Shown: positions 36,861 through 44,515 of the stretch, piece by piece
Position numbering within the stretch: position 1 is the stretch's first letter
How the letters are laid out: every line of letters begins with the position of its first letter
Assembly: GCF_040250305.1 (NCBI RefSeq)
Contig: NZ_CP158190.1
Coordinates: forward strand, 4,186,001 to 4,250,000
Source: Peribacillus frigoritolerans
GTDB lineage: Bacteria; Bacillota; Bacilli; Bacillales; DSM-1321
Reading direction: 5' to 3'
DNA length: 64,000 bases
Translations under genes and position numbers: made by a program
Notes under the pieces: model-generated
The model's input: only the letters and a program-made list of their open reading frames with translations
Databases searched by the model: none
What the model was told of the DNA's origin: nothing

Positions 36861-38054
36861 TCACCAAACGAATAATCCAACGACCATGGCACTTAGCAAG
36901 GAAACAGCCATCCCGCTAACCAACAGCTTCCAAACATTCCTTCCGATAATGTTCGACTTCTCATCATTGAGGATGGAATTGAATGTTCCATAGATCATGC
37001 CCACTGTACTGAAGTTCGCAAATGACGTCAGATAAGTGACAGCCACAGCGACTGTATGCGGAGGCAGTGTACTGACTTTATCTTTTAAATCGAGCAATGC
37101 TACGAACTCATTTGTGGCAAGCTTGATTCCCATCAATTGAGCGACATACATGGCATCATGTCCAGATAATCCAAGCAAGAATGCAAATGGACTAAAAATG
37201 ACAGAGAATATCTTTTGAATGGTCAATCCATCCACGAAGAAACCGAAAATGCCGTTTACGCTGGCCGTTAACGCCACATAGCCGATAACCATTGCCATGA
37301 TGACGAAGACCATTTTTGCACCAACCAGCATACTGTTGGAAATGGTGGAAAAGAAATCTTTACGTTCCTCTTTAGAAGGTACATAAACGACGTCTTCTTC
37401 TTTACTGACATCGACGGGATTCAGCATGTTAGCTATCAGCAAGGCATTTAAGCAGTTCAAAGGTATCGCTACAAAAACATAGGTTGCCGGTACCATGGAC
37501 AGGTAGGCTCCAATGATTGAACCGCTAATGCTGCTCATGCTCATGATTCCAAATGTCAAAAGACGCTGATCCTTAATCGCACTGAGTTGAAGGCGGAGTA
37601 CGGCAAGTGCCTCAGTATTTCCTAGGAACATCATCTGAATCGAAAAGAAACTCTCAAGTTTTGGCAAGCCGGATACTTTTGAGATGAGCCATCCCACTTT
37701 ATCAATGATCCAGGTAAGTATACCGAAATACGATAAAACATCAAAAAACGTGATAATGAAGATAATTGGCATCAATGCGCTGAAAAAGAAATCCACTTGT
37801 TCATTTGCCATAAGCGAAGGAAAGACAAAAGAAATCCCTTCATTCGCACATTCAATCAACCAGGTGAAGAATGAAGCGATCAGATTGATGACCCACGCCC
37901 CTATTTTTGTCGATAACATGAACCATGTGATAAGCAATTCAAGAACCAGCAAGGTAAGAATCGCTTTCCACTTAACGTTCCTTTTATTAGGTGAACAAAG
38001 GTAAACGATGCCCATTACAACTAAAACACCTAGTATATTCAATAAGAAATACAT
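36861..38054 (-). CDS. nupC: NupC-family nucleoside transporter
   Basis: A 397-aa concentrative nucleoside transporter that imports nucleosides with H+ or Na+. Typical features are the hydrophobic N-terminal trio, the gate motif MFLGNTEALAVLR, and the C-terminal SFANFSTVGMIYGTFNSI. The start at 38054 has GGGGAT upstream, and an in-frame extension to 38087 lacks a ribosome site. The gene lies behind a purine riboswitch and terminator, so guanine-type purines should switch off its transcription. Confidence 0.93.
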   Translation of the reverse strand: MYFLLNILGVLVVMGIVYLCSPNKRNVKWKAILTLLVLELLITWFMLSTKIGAWVINLIASFFTWLIECANEGISFVFPSLMANEQVDFFFSALMPIIFIITFFDVLSYFGILTWIIDKVGWLISKVSGLPKLESFFSIQMMFLGNTEALAVLRLQLSAIKDQRLLTFGIMSMSSISGSIIGAYLSMVPATYVFVAIPLNCLNALLIANMLNPVDVSKEEDVVYVPSKEERKDFFSTISNSMLVGAKMVFVIMAMVIGYVALTASVNGIFGFFVDGLTIQKIFSVIFSPFAFLLGLSGHDAMYVAQLMGIKLATNEFVALLDLKDKVSTLPPHTVAVAVTYLTSFANFSTVGMIYGTFNSILNDEKSNIIGRNVWKLLVSGMAVSLLSAMVVGLFVW

Positions 38055-38102
38055 GCTTTCATCCCCTTTGGCTATATCATTTCCCATTCGTTTTTTTTAT
38101 AT

Positions 38103-38166
38103 AAAAAGCCCTCACCTTTTTACACCTTCAGCCGCAGGAAGAAAGTGTGAAAAAGTAAGAGCCTTC
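38103..38166 (-). terminator. Riboswitch-controlled attenuator of nupC
   Basis: On the minus strand a long, GU-rich hairpin spans these bases. Its left arm contains GGCTCTTACTTTTTCACAC and its right arm GTGTAAAAAGGTGAGGGC, followed by TTTTT. It lies about 70 bases after the aptamer and 50 bases before nupC. Confidence 0.75.
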
Positions 38167-38234
38167 ATTCAAACATGTTATTTGGATCACAAGCGAACCA
38201 ACATAAACCTGTCCATCTCTTCTATTTCATACTT

Positions 38235-38302
38235 CCTTGTAGTCCGGCATTACGGCTGCCAGGTAGAAACTATCAGACCATCGTCACTGATATTATACAA
38301 GG
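38235..38302 (-). ncRNA. Purine riboswitch aptamer (guanine type)
   Basis: On the minus strand P1 is CCTTGTA with TACAAGG. The core has TATAAT, the invariant GTTTCTACC and a CCGTAA loop 3. Loop 2 ends in GATGG, keeping the GG that pairs with CC in loop 3. The specificity base is C, in GGACTACAAGG, which predicts guanine or hypoxanthine and not adenine. P2 is short (ATCAG with CTGAT). Confidence 0.9.
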
Positions 38303-38575
38303 ATATTTTTTAAATAAATTTCTTAGGAAAGATATCATTTTAAATCAGTTTAATTTTAATTACAATACGTTATAAAGTTGTTATATTAATATAAATTTTT
38401 TGAAAACAATCAAGAAAGTCTTAGAAGGACCGATGTTGGGTAATACTTAAGAAGGAGCTGGCTTAAATTATAAACGGCCCATCTAAAGAGGTCTTTAAAT
38501 AAGCTTCCCATTTGTTTCAATTCATCCTACTGACCATTACATCTCCTTTGCAGGAAATAAGGACGTGAATTTTTT

Positions 38576-39280
38576 GTGGACTTTTTTAATAGCCAGGAAA
38601 CTCTTACTGCAATCCAGTGGACTTTAAGAGCCATTATATCCTTCTTCTTCTTACTTTTTTCGGTTAAATTAATGGGGCAACGGTCCATTTCCCAGTTAAG
38701 ATTACTTGATTTCATAATGGCATTAATTATTGGAAACATTCTTGCCCACCCTTTGTCAGATGAACAGTTAGGTTTGAAGGGCTCAATGATTACGACCTTT
38801 GTTTTAGTGATTTTATATATAATTAGTGTGTTTACGGGTCTTAAGTGGGGCAAAATCCGAAGGTTTTTTGACTCCGCCCCCTTTCCACTTATCGAAAATG
38901 GACAAATCATTTACAAAAGCTTAGCAAAAGCCCGAATCTCCATCGATTTTTTATTATCGGAATTAAGAAAAGAAAAAGTCGAAGATATTCAAAAAGTGTC
39001 CCTCGCACTATGGGAACCGGGTGGTACCATTTCATTGTTTTTATACTCTCAATATGAAGCAGTAACCCCAGCAGATATGCACCTAGAAACAAATGCCTTC
39101 GCTTTTCCTAAAACGATTATTAAAGAAGGGAAGATCGATTCTAAAGAATTGAATCGGGGCGGCAAAGACGAAGCATGGCTTAAAAACAGAATCAAGATAA
39201 CATATAATGCCGATGTGAACGATATTTTATTGGCAACTCTTGATAATAACGATAACTTAAAGGTCTTTTTCTACAAATAG
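38576..39280 (+). CDS. DUF421 membrane protein (YetF/YkjA-like)
   Basis: A 234-aa protein with three N-terminal membrane helices (about residues 14-30, 43-60 and 70-88) and a two-part cytoplasmic DUF421 domain. Family motifs are KLMGQRSISQLRLLDFIMAL, ENGQIIYKSLAKARIS and LALWEPGGTISLF. Related proteins (YetF) sit in the spore or cell membrane and have no settled function. A GTG start at 38576 is used, and the upstream ribosome site (AAGGA) is somewhat distant. A long hairpin follows the gene. Confidence 0.86.
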   Translation: MDFFNSQETLTAIQWTLRAIISFFFLLFSVKLMGQRSISQLRLLDFIMALIIGNILAHPLSDEQLGLKGSMITTFVLVILYIISVFTGLKWGKIRRFFDSAPFPLIENGQIIYKSLAKARISIDFLLSELRKEKVEDIQKVSLALWEPGGTISLFLYSQYEAVTPADMHLETNAFAFPKTIIKEGKIDSKELNRGGKDEAWLKNRIKITYNADVNDILLATLDNNDNLKVFFYK

Positions 39281-39296
39281 ATTTTCAGCCAAAATA

Positions 39297-39371
39297 AAAT
39301 CCCCTCAAGCATTGTGTTAAAGCCTACATATGAATGCAGGCTTTACACACGTTCAACTTAAAGGGGATTTA
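39297..39371. terminator. Long two-stage hairpin between convergent DUF421 and esterase genes
   Basis: The outer arms AAATCCCC and GGGGATTT enclose an inner stem GTGTTAAAGCCT with AGGCTTTACAC. It can terminate both convergent genes. Confidence 0.75.
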
Positions 39372-39383
39372 TAAACTCGCTTA

Positions 39384-40130
39384 TTACTCCGACCAATTCA
39401 GTGTATTCAAGAACTTATACACATCTTCATACACCTGTTCACGTTCTTTGCCCAATGTGATAATATGACCTGATTTTTCATACCATATCAAGTGTTTATG
39501 CTGCGTATCGACTTCATTGAAAATCGCTGTAGCACTCTCAGTATAGTCGGGATCATCCAAGCGCCCTTGCAGAACAAGAGTTGGTGATGTGATTAAATCT
39601 AAATTTTCACCTGTCTCATTAATAATATTCAGCACATCTTTTAGTTGAGGCATAGGCTCTTCTTCCAGCAGCTTCACTTCTGCAGCAATTTGGTCTGCAT
39701 CTTTGCCCTCAAATTTCTTATAAGCCTGTGCATAATTGAGCAAGCGGTTCTTTTGTCGATCGATACTTTTCCCTTGCGTCGGAGCGCACATTGAAACTAC
39801 GCCTTTTACAGGCAATTCAATTCCCACTTTTAATGAGAACACTCCTCCTAAAGAAATTCCTACAACAGCAATTTCTTCATATCCTTCTTCTTTAAGGAAT
39901 TTATAGCCATTAACTACATCTTCCCACCATTCCTTTGGACCAGTCTTAACGAGCTCCTCACCAGACACTCCATGCCCTCTATAAAGAGGTCCGTGGCAAG
40001 TATAGTCGAGATCATTCAAGTATTTCCCTAATTTCTTCATATCTCCTGTACTTCCGGTAAACCCGTGAAGTAAAAGAACAGCTCTCTTTCCACCAATATA
40101 TGTGAATGGCTCTGGTGCTTTCACTTTCAT
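39384..40130 (-). CDS. Carboxylesterase, alpha/beta hydrolase (YvaK/Est30-like)
   Basis: A 248-aa esterase. The oxyanion segment is VLLLHGFTGSTGDM, the nucleophile Ser lies in VVGISLGGVFS, the Asp in GRLDDPDY and the His in KSGHIITLG. Length and motifs match the small Bacillus carboxylesterases Est30 and YvaK (about 247 aa). In B. subtilis yvaK lies near secG and rnr. Here it is divergent from a PadR regulator. Confidence 0.92.
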   Translation of the reverse strand: MKVKAPEPFTYIGGKRAVLLLHGFTGSTGDMKKLGKYLNDLDYTCHGPLYRGHGVSGEELVKTGPKEWWEDVVNGYKFLKEEGYEEIAVVGISLGGVFSLKVGIELPVKGVVSMCAPTQGKSIDRQKNRLLNYAQAYKKFEGKDADQIAAEVKLLEEEPMPQLKDVLNIINETGENLDLITSPTLVLQGRLDDPDYTESATAIFNEVDTQHKHLIWYEKSGHIITLGKEREQVYEDVYKFLNTLNWSE

Positions 40131-40385
40131 CTATCTAGGACCTTCTTTCTTTGCTCTTGTTGATAAATAGAATCTAAATGATTTTCGAAAAAAAATCAAT
40201 TAATACCCCTTGAGTAGGGATTCTTCTATCCTATTCCGTATTTTCATTAAAACAATTAAATCATGTATATAGTATCCTTACCACACTCTTCACAACTCAT
40301 CCGTTCCGAAGCACATTTTACTATGATTAAATTTATTTAGCAATCGTCATTTAACCATTTTTTTTAAGAAAAGTAAAATGCACCT

Positions 40386-40411
40386 TGTGATACGATGTAC
40401 AACGTATTACA
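40386..40411. promoter_or_regulatory. Candidate PadR operator
   Basis: TGTGATACG (40386-40394) and CGTATTACA (40403-40411) are inverted arms with one mismatch around an 8-base spacer. They lie just ahead of the padR ribosome site. The layout fits PadR-type sites and suggests autoregulation. Confidence 0.6.
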
Positions 40412-40440
40412 CTTTAAAAATGAAAAGGAGGAGAATTTAT

Positions 40441-40761
40441 TTGGATAAAGAATTAATGAAGGGAAGCATTGACCTCCTTTTGCTTTCACTTCTTTCACAA
40501 AAAAAGCTATACGGCTATGAAATCACGAAGATCTTGAAGGAAATGAGCATGGGCAAATATCAAATAAGTGAAGGCACCCTCTACCCCGCCCTTAAACGGT
40601 TAGAAAAAAAAGAATTCATAAAAGGCCATTGGCAAGAGTCCGAGTCAGGCCGCAGGAAATATTATCATGTCACCGAAAATGGACAAACCGAACTTGAGCG
40701 GAAGCGAGAATGCTTTTTCTTCCTCGAAAAATTAGTTCGGAAAAGCACAGAGCAATTTTAA
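40441..40761 (+). CDS. PadR-family transcriptional regulator
   Basis: A 106-aa PadR regulator. The winged helix contains GSIDLLLLSLLSQKKLYGYE and SEGTLYPALKRLEKKEFI, with the wing in SGRRKYYHVTENGQ. A TTG start at 40441 is chosen from AAGGAGG with 9-base spacing, and the longer in-frame opening would place the operator inside the coding sequence. No transporter or phenolic-acid decarboxylase lies next to it. The only divergent neighbour is the esterase. Confidence 0.88.
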   Translation: MDKELMKGSIDLLLLSLLSQKKLYGYEITKILKEMSMGKYQISEGTLYPALKRLEKKEFIKGHWQESESGRRKYYHVTENGQTELERKRECFFFLEKLVRKSTEQF

Positions 40762-40769
40762 ACAATATA

Positions 40770-40817
40770 CAAAGCTTCCTAGCCCCATTAATGGAACGGT
40801 GCAGGAAGCTTTTTTTG
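40770..40817 (+). terminator. Terminator of padR
   Basis: AAAGCTTCCT pairs with AGGAAGCTTT, with an inner CCATTAATGG, followed by seven T. The 21-bp-period array starts at its end. Confidence 0.9.
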
Positions 40818-41290
40818 ATTTTTACTCGTGAGTTTGGGCTAATTACTCTTGAATTTGTCCTGCACTCATAATTTCGCACTGTTTATTCGTGAAATTCGTG
40901 CTGCTCTCTTTATTTTGCACTGTTTATTCGTGAAATTCTCGCTGTTTACTCAGGATTTCGCGCTATTCTCATGATTTCGTGCCATTTACCGTGAATTTTG
41001 CACTTTTATTCGTGAAATTCATGCTGCACTCATGATTTCGCTCTGTTTACTCGTGAATTTTGCACTTTTACTCGTGAGTTTCGGCCATTTACTCGTGAGT
41101 TTTGCACTTTTACTCGTGAATTTCGGCCATATACTCGTGAATTCGTTCTGCACTCATGGCGTTGCGCTCTTTATTCGTGTATTTGCACTGCACTCATGAT
41201 TTTGCGCTGTTTAATCACGCTTTCCGCGCTATTCTCATGATTTAGTGCCGTTTAATCGTGAATTCCGCACGTTTTACTCGTGAGTTACTC
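40818..41290. repeat. Degenerate tandem array, period about 20.6 bp, 23 units
   Basis: The core is near TTTACTCGTGAATTTNGCAC. The ACTCGTGA anchor or a close variant (ATTCGTGA, ACTCATGA) occurs at 40824, 40845, 40864, 40885, 40905, 40926, 40948, 40967, 40988, 41008, 41028, 41049, 41070, 41091, 41112, 41133, 41152, 41173, 41192, 41213, 41233, 41254 and 41276. Units 41049-41133 keep an exact 21-base step and alternate TTTTGCAC and TTTCGGCC tails, giving a 42-base higher-order repeat. It fills the gap between convergent padR and the Cys-rich/transporter transcript. Confidence 0.88.
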
Positions 41291-41299
41291 CGTTCACGC

Positions 41300-41329
41300 A
41301 AAAAAAAGGACCTAATTTGGTCCTTTTTT
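41300..41329 (-). terminator. Terminator of the queuosine-transporter transcript
   Basis: GGACC and GGTCC arms are extended by A and T runs on both sides, so the hairpin can be used on both strands. It overlaps the last codons of the small Cys-rich gene. Confidence 0.85.
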
Positions 41330-41461
41330 GTCAATTCCTTTATGCTTGCGATAATTGGCGCAGGAGAGCTTCATACATTCCCCTTGAACATGCGCCCCAT
41401 ATTTTTCACGAAAGGCCTCGAGGCAATAGCATTTATCTTTTTCTTTTTTGGTTCCATCCAT
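41312..41461 (-). CDS. Small Cys-rich protein, 49 aa, downstream of the queuosine-precursor transporter
   Basis: The frame encodes MDGTKKEKDKCYCLEAF, then REKYGAHVQGECMKLSC and a basic tail. Cys lie at 11, 13, 29 and 34, a spacing that could bind a metal. AGGAGG sits 10 bases before this ATG. An in-frame ATG at 41470 is too close to it. The gene begins 21 bases after the transporter stop codon, and its stop codon lies in the terminator stem, so it belongs to the preQ1-riboswitch transcript. I do not recognise the family. Confidence 0.7.
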   Translation of the reverse strand: MDGTKKEKDKCYCLEAFREKYGAHVQGECMKLSCANYRKHKGIDKKGPN

Positions 41462-41482
41462 GTAGTGCATCCCTCCTGGCAT

Positions 41483-42025
41483 TTAACTGGAGACTACACG
41501 TTTCTCCAGTTCTACGTTGATTCGTCCCAACAATACGGCACCAATGGACTGAATGATAGTTTTAACGATGATTTGGCCGATGACCGCAGCGGGTACTGCT
41601 TCCCATGGCAATATATTGGCACCCAATGGACTTAGGCCAATCACGACAAATATCACCGAATCGAAAAATCCTCCAACGATCCCGCTGTAAAACACCCTCC
41701 AACTCATCGGGAGCTTTAAACGGGTATAAATTTCCGTATCCGCTGTTTCTGCGACCACGAAGGATAATGCGGAAGCAAAAACAATCAGTAACGTATCTCC
41801 TAATAAAAATGATACACATGCAGATAAAATAAGTGCAGTGACGATGCATATATAGGTCTTCGCGCGGCCGAATTTATTCTGGACCAGATCTCGGAAGATG
41901 AAGGTTCCCCCGATGAGCAATGTTCCCATCGGGATGATGAACATGCCAAAATGTAATGGCTCAAAAGCTGCTGTAACCACATTCGCCGTGATGATGGATA
42001 CTAAATACAATAAAATTCTTAACAT
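41483..42025 (-). CDS. VUT-family (YhhQ-like) queuosine precursor transporter
   Basis: A 180-aa membrane protein with about six hydrophobic segments. It matches the VUT/YhhQ pattern with FRDLVQNKFGRAKT near residue 45 and SALSFVVAETADTEIYTRLK near 85-105. YhhQ imports preQ0 and preQ1 in E. coli. A preQ1-I riboswitch in the leader strongly supports the same role here. The ATG follows AAGGAGAAT. A small Cys-rich gene follows in the same transcript. Confidence 0.9.
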   Translation of the reverse strand: MLRILLYLVSIITANVVTAAFEPLHFGMFIIPMGTLLIGGTFIFRDLVQNKFGRAKTYICIVTALILSACVSFLLGDTLLIVFASALSFVVAETADTEIYTRLKLPMSWRVFYSGIVGGFFDSVIFVVIGLSPLGANILPWEAVPAAVIGQIIVKTIIQSIGAVLLGRINVELEKRVVSS

Positions 42026-42045
42026 TTCTTAATTCTCCTTATACA

Positions 42046-42077
42046 GAAAAAACAGCACCCTAAGAAAGAGCCCTGTT
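42046..42077 (-). terminator. preQ1-controlled attenuator before the transporter gene
   Basis: On the minus strand ACAGGGCTC pairs with GGGTGCTGT (one mismatch, some GU) and is followed by TTTTTT. The queC leader has the same arrangement. Confidence 0.75.
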
Positions 42078-42078
42078 C

Positions 42079-42114
42079 TCCTTAGTTTTTTTGAGAGGGT
42101 AGCTAGAACCTCTT
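42079..42114 (-). ncRNA. preQ1-I riboswitch (transporter gene)
   Basis: On the minus strand the aptamer reads AGAGGTTCTAGCTACCCTCT, then CAAAAAAACTAAGG. The P1 stem, the C-rich loop and the A-rich tail of class I preQ1 aptamers are all present. It is nearly identical to the one before queC (47967-48001). Confidence 0.95.
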
Positions 42115-42145
42115 CCGCCCGGGCGGATTATCATTTTCCTTATTC

Positions 42146-42174
42146 ATCGTAGCTTGAAAGCGATTGGAAATCAA
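42146..42174 (-). promoter_or_regulatory. Promoter of the preQ1-regulated transporter transcript
   Basis: On the minus strand TTGATT (42174-42169) and TACGAT (42151-42146) are 17 bases apart. The queC leader has TTGATT and TACTAT with the same spacing and similar intervening bases. Confidence 0.7.
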
Positions 42175-42368
42175 GAAGTTTCCATACGGCCCTTTTATGT
42201 CACGGAGAATCCGGTTTTAGCAATGCACTTCAAATCTTCTTCAATGCAATGACTTTGCCGATTTCTGTCGCAAAAAACTGCTTGACCGGCTGTATATGAA
42301 AGCCGACAATCAATGATAGAGTTAGGTTACGATCTTGATATCTTATTTGGCGAGGAGGAAAAAGAATT

Positions 42369-42851
42369 ATGAAAAAAACTACGTTTGTCTATCCTATTTA
42401 TATCGCAACCACACCAGAGAAGCTTTGGGAAGCCCTGACGAGTGGTGAAGTCACGAAGAAATACCACTTTGGATTGCAAGTACAGTCTGACTGGCAAGAA
42501 GGTTCAAGCGTCAAATATATGCTGGAAGATGGGCGGATTACTGATCATGGGAATGTACTTAAGTGTGAGCCGTTGCACCTGCTCTCGTATACATGGAACA
42601 TGGCAGGAGACGAAACACCTCGCAAGCAGCCTACACGGGTCACTTTTGAATTACAGAAAATGGATGATTCGACTTTAAAGTTAACGCTTAGGCATGAGGA
42701 GCTATTGGAGACAGATTTCGTATATGATGACAATACCTTTGAAGGCTTGAATAATGGTTGGCCAGCCATTCTGAGTAACCTGAAGAGCTTGCTTGAAACT
42801 GGAAGGACCCTGCCGCCAATATCAGTAGATTGGGATAGTGGAATACAATAA
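42369..42851 (+). CDS. SRPBCC-domain (AHSA1-type) protein
   Basis: A 160-aa START/Bet v1-like protein. The N-terminal YIATTPEKLWEALTSGEVTKKYHF is the typical AHSA1 opening. A central strand reads RVTFELQKMDDSTLKLTLRH, and the GLNNGWPAILSNLKSLLETG helix ends the fold. Such proteins bind hydrophobic ligands or act in stress adaptation, and the ligand is unknown. A strong ribosome site GAGGAGG precedes it. A second, frameshifted SRPBCC gene follows 28 bases later, so the pair looks like an operon. Confidence 0.9.
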   Translation: MKKTTFVYPIYIATTPEKLWEALTSGEVTKKYHFGLQVQSDWQEGSSVKYMLEDGRITDHGNVLKCEPLHLLSYTWNMAGDETPRKQPTRVTFELQKMDDSTLKLTLRHEELLETDFVYDDNTFEGLNNGWPAILSNLKSLLETGRTLPPISVDWDSGIQ

Positions 42852-42879
42852 AAACAAATCGAAAGAGAGTTGATTTAGT

Positions 42880-43319
42880 ATGGATACCCAAATAATTACG
42901 AAATTTAAGATAATCAAGCCAGCTAATGAAGTGTTTGAAGCCATAGTGAATCCTGAAAAAATCGGGAATTTCTGGTTCTCATCGAGTTCGGAAAGATGGG
43001 AACAAGGCCGGACGCCTGCATTGAGATACAACGAATACGATGCTGAAGTGGTTATTAATGTAATGGAAGTCGAGGAAAATAGGAAAATCGTGTTTGCGGG
43101 GGCGGAAATGATCAAGAAACGGTTGTTACCATTACACTAAAAGAGTTGGATAATACGAGTACAATTATTGAAGTAAACGAATCAGGTTTGAGTGAAGACG
43201 ACCCTGAAATAATAAACAAAATGATCGGACAAAAGGAAGGTTGGGTTTATACATTAACCTGTTTAAAGGGTTATTTGGAAAATGGCGTTAATACTTTGAG
43301 AGCATCATTAGTTTTTTAA
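42880..43319 (+). pseudogene. Second SRPBCC-domain gene, frameshifted
   Basis: The first frame reads KFKIIKPANEVFEAIVNPEK and VEENRKIVFAGAE, then runs into an early stop at 43138-43140. Adding one A in the GAAA run near 43107-43112 gives NDQETVVTITLKELDN and leads to a natural end at 43317-43319. The total would be 146 aa, normal for AHSA1-type proteins. The rest of the sequence is well preserved, so the break is recent or is a sequencing error. Confidence 0.75.
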
Positions 43320-43423
43320 TTATTAAAGGATGCTGGTTCAGATGTATAAGGCATCCGTTAATCAAGCTCCTTACTGGATGTCGATTGTCTAAATCAACTA
43401 ATTTTTAAACGGGAGGAGACTTA

Positions 43424-43489
43424 GATGTTTCCGGAAAAAAACTCAAGGATGAATAACACCCTTGAGTTTTTGACTTTCCGTATGGTTTG
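43424..43489 (+). other. Mini-ORF with strong ribosome site overlapping a terminator
   Basis: GGGAGGAG is followed by ATG at 43424 and a 21-codon frame (MFPEKNSRMNNTLEFLTF). The hairpin AAACTCAAGG with CCTTGAGTTT (43436-43471) lies inside it. This looks like the start of a gene whose body was deleted, or a leader peptide with an attenuator. The downstream gene is on the other strand, which argues against a leader. Confidence 0.35.
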
Positions 43490-43498
43490 ACACGAAAT

Positions 43499-44470
43499 TC
43501 AATCGGAAATCACTTTTAGATACATGCCCTTTGAAGCTTTTTTGTAGGCTTCAATTCCCATTTTCTTGACTTTGTCTGATAAACTGGATGCTCTTATTAA
43601 TTGGGTTCCTTGAATAACGGAAGGATCAATGAGCCGCACTTTATTTTTCAGATAAAAATCGTAGTCCACTTGATTTTTTTTCACCTTTACGTTACCATGG
43701 ATCCGTTTTAACAGATTTTGCACTTCATGGTCTTCAGTCAAGCTTAACAAGGACATGACTTCCTCATCTGTACCAAGTAAGTCATCAAGGCTGATTAGTT
43801 TTTTAGCCAAAGCCAATTTTAAGGTCTTTGCCAAAATTCCATAGCCATATATATTAAGCGGTTCCATGAAAAAATCAATAACTTCGCTATAATACGTTTT
43901 CACAAACCATTCAGCCGATTCAATATTATCCAGATACATCCTTCCATTTATTATGATTACATGGTTTAGAAAGTCATGAACGGATTCCAGTGTGATATGT
44001 CCATATTGATACATATCCCGGAGAGTATAATCTACCCGATCGGCACATAACTCAGGTGCTGGCTGTTCAAGCAATTCCCATTTTGATTGAAAAACATCTT
44101 CACATTCATATCCATACCTCTTCAGTATTAAGGGGATTTCGGATTCCATAATGACTTGTTCATATATTTTTTCATGATAATCTTCATCCTTACAATCCAG
44201 AACGAAATCAATTACATGTGAGAATGCAGTGTGGGATACGTCATGCAGCAAGCCCGCGATTTGTTCTTCCAATGACCCACCAAGCTCTTTTATTAAAAGC
44301 ATCACACCAATTGAATGGTCAAATCGTGTGACATCCCACTTCTCATTAACTAAATAACTTGCCCCGCCTTGATGTATCCCCTTCAATCTTTGGACCGGTT
44401 TGCTTACTATCAGCTCTTCCAGAACTCCCTCTACAATGTGTTCCCCATAGATACTATCCAAAACTATCAA
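43499..44470 (-). CDS. HD-domain phosphohydrolase-like protein (YdhJ-like)
   Basis: A 323-aa HD-superfamily protein. The metal-binding residues are visible in RFDHSIGVMLL (His), GLLHDVSHTAFSHV (His-Asp and His) and ELCADRVDYTLRDM (Asp). The fold resembles dNTPase-type and YdhJ proteins. The substrate, probably a nucleotide, is unknown. The start is TTG at 44470, with GGAGG 9 bases upstream. It lies 45 bases after the small anchored protein gene and is probably in one operon with it. Confidence 0.85.
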   Translation of the reverse strand: MIVLDSIYGEHIVEGVLEELIVSKPVQRLKGIHQGGASYLVNEKWDVTRFDHSIGVMLLIKELGGSLEEQIAGLLHDVSHTAFSHVIDFVLDCKDEDYHEKIYEQVIMESEIPLILKRYGYECEDVFQSKWELLEQPAPELCADRVDYTLRDMYQYGHITLESVHDFLNHVIIINGRMYLDNIESAEWFVKTYYSEVIDFFMEPLNIYGYGILAKTLKLALAKKLISLDDLLGTDEEVMSLLSLTEDHEVQNLLKRIHGNVKVKKNQVDYDFYLKNKVRLIDPSVIQGTQLIRASSLSDKVKKMGIEAYKKASKGMYLKVISD

Positions 44471-44515
44471 TAACTGCCGCCTCCCCCATTAGTTACTCAT
44501 TACAGGTAGGTGATT

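Noticed and set aside
26337..41290. The two periodic arrays as CRISPR arrays
   Set aside because: The whole 21-base unit is repetitive and degenerate. There are no conserved repeats of 24-40 bases separated by unique spacers, and no cas genes are nearby.
41258..41635. 125-codon plus-strand ORF across the end of the second array
   Set aside because: It crosses a terminator and lies antisense to the Cys-rich gene and the transporter, both of which have ribosome sites and clear context.
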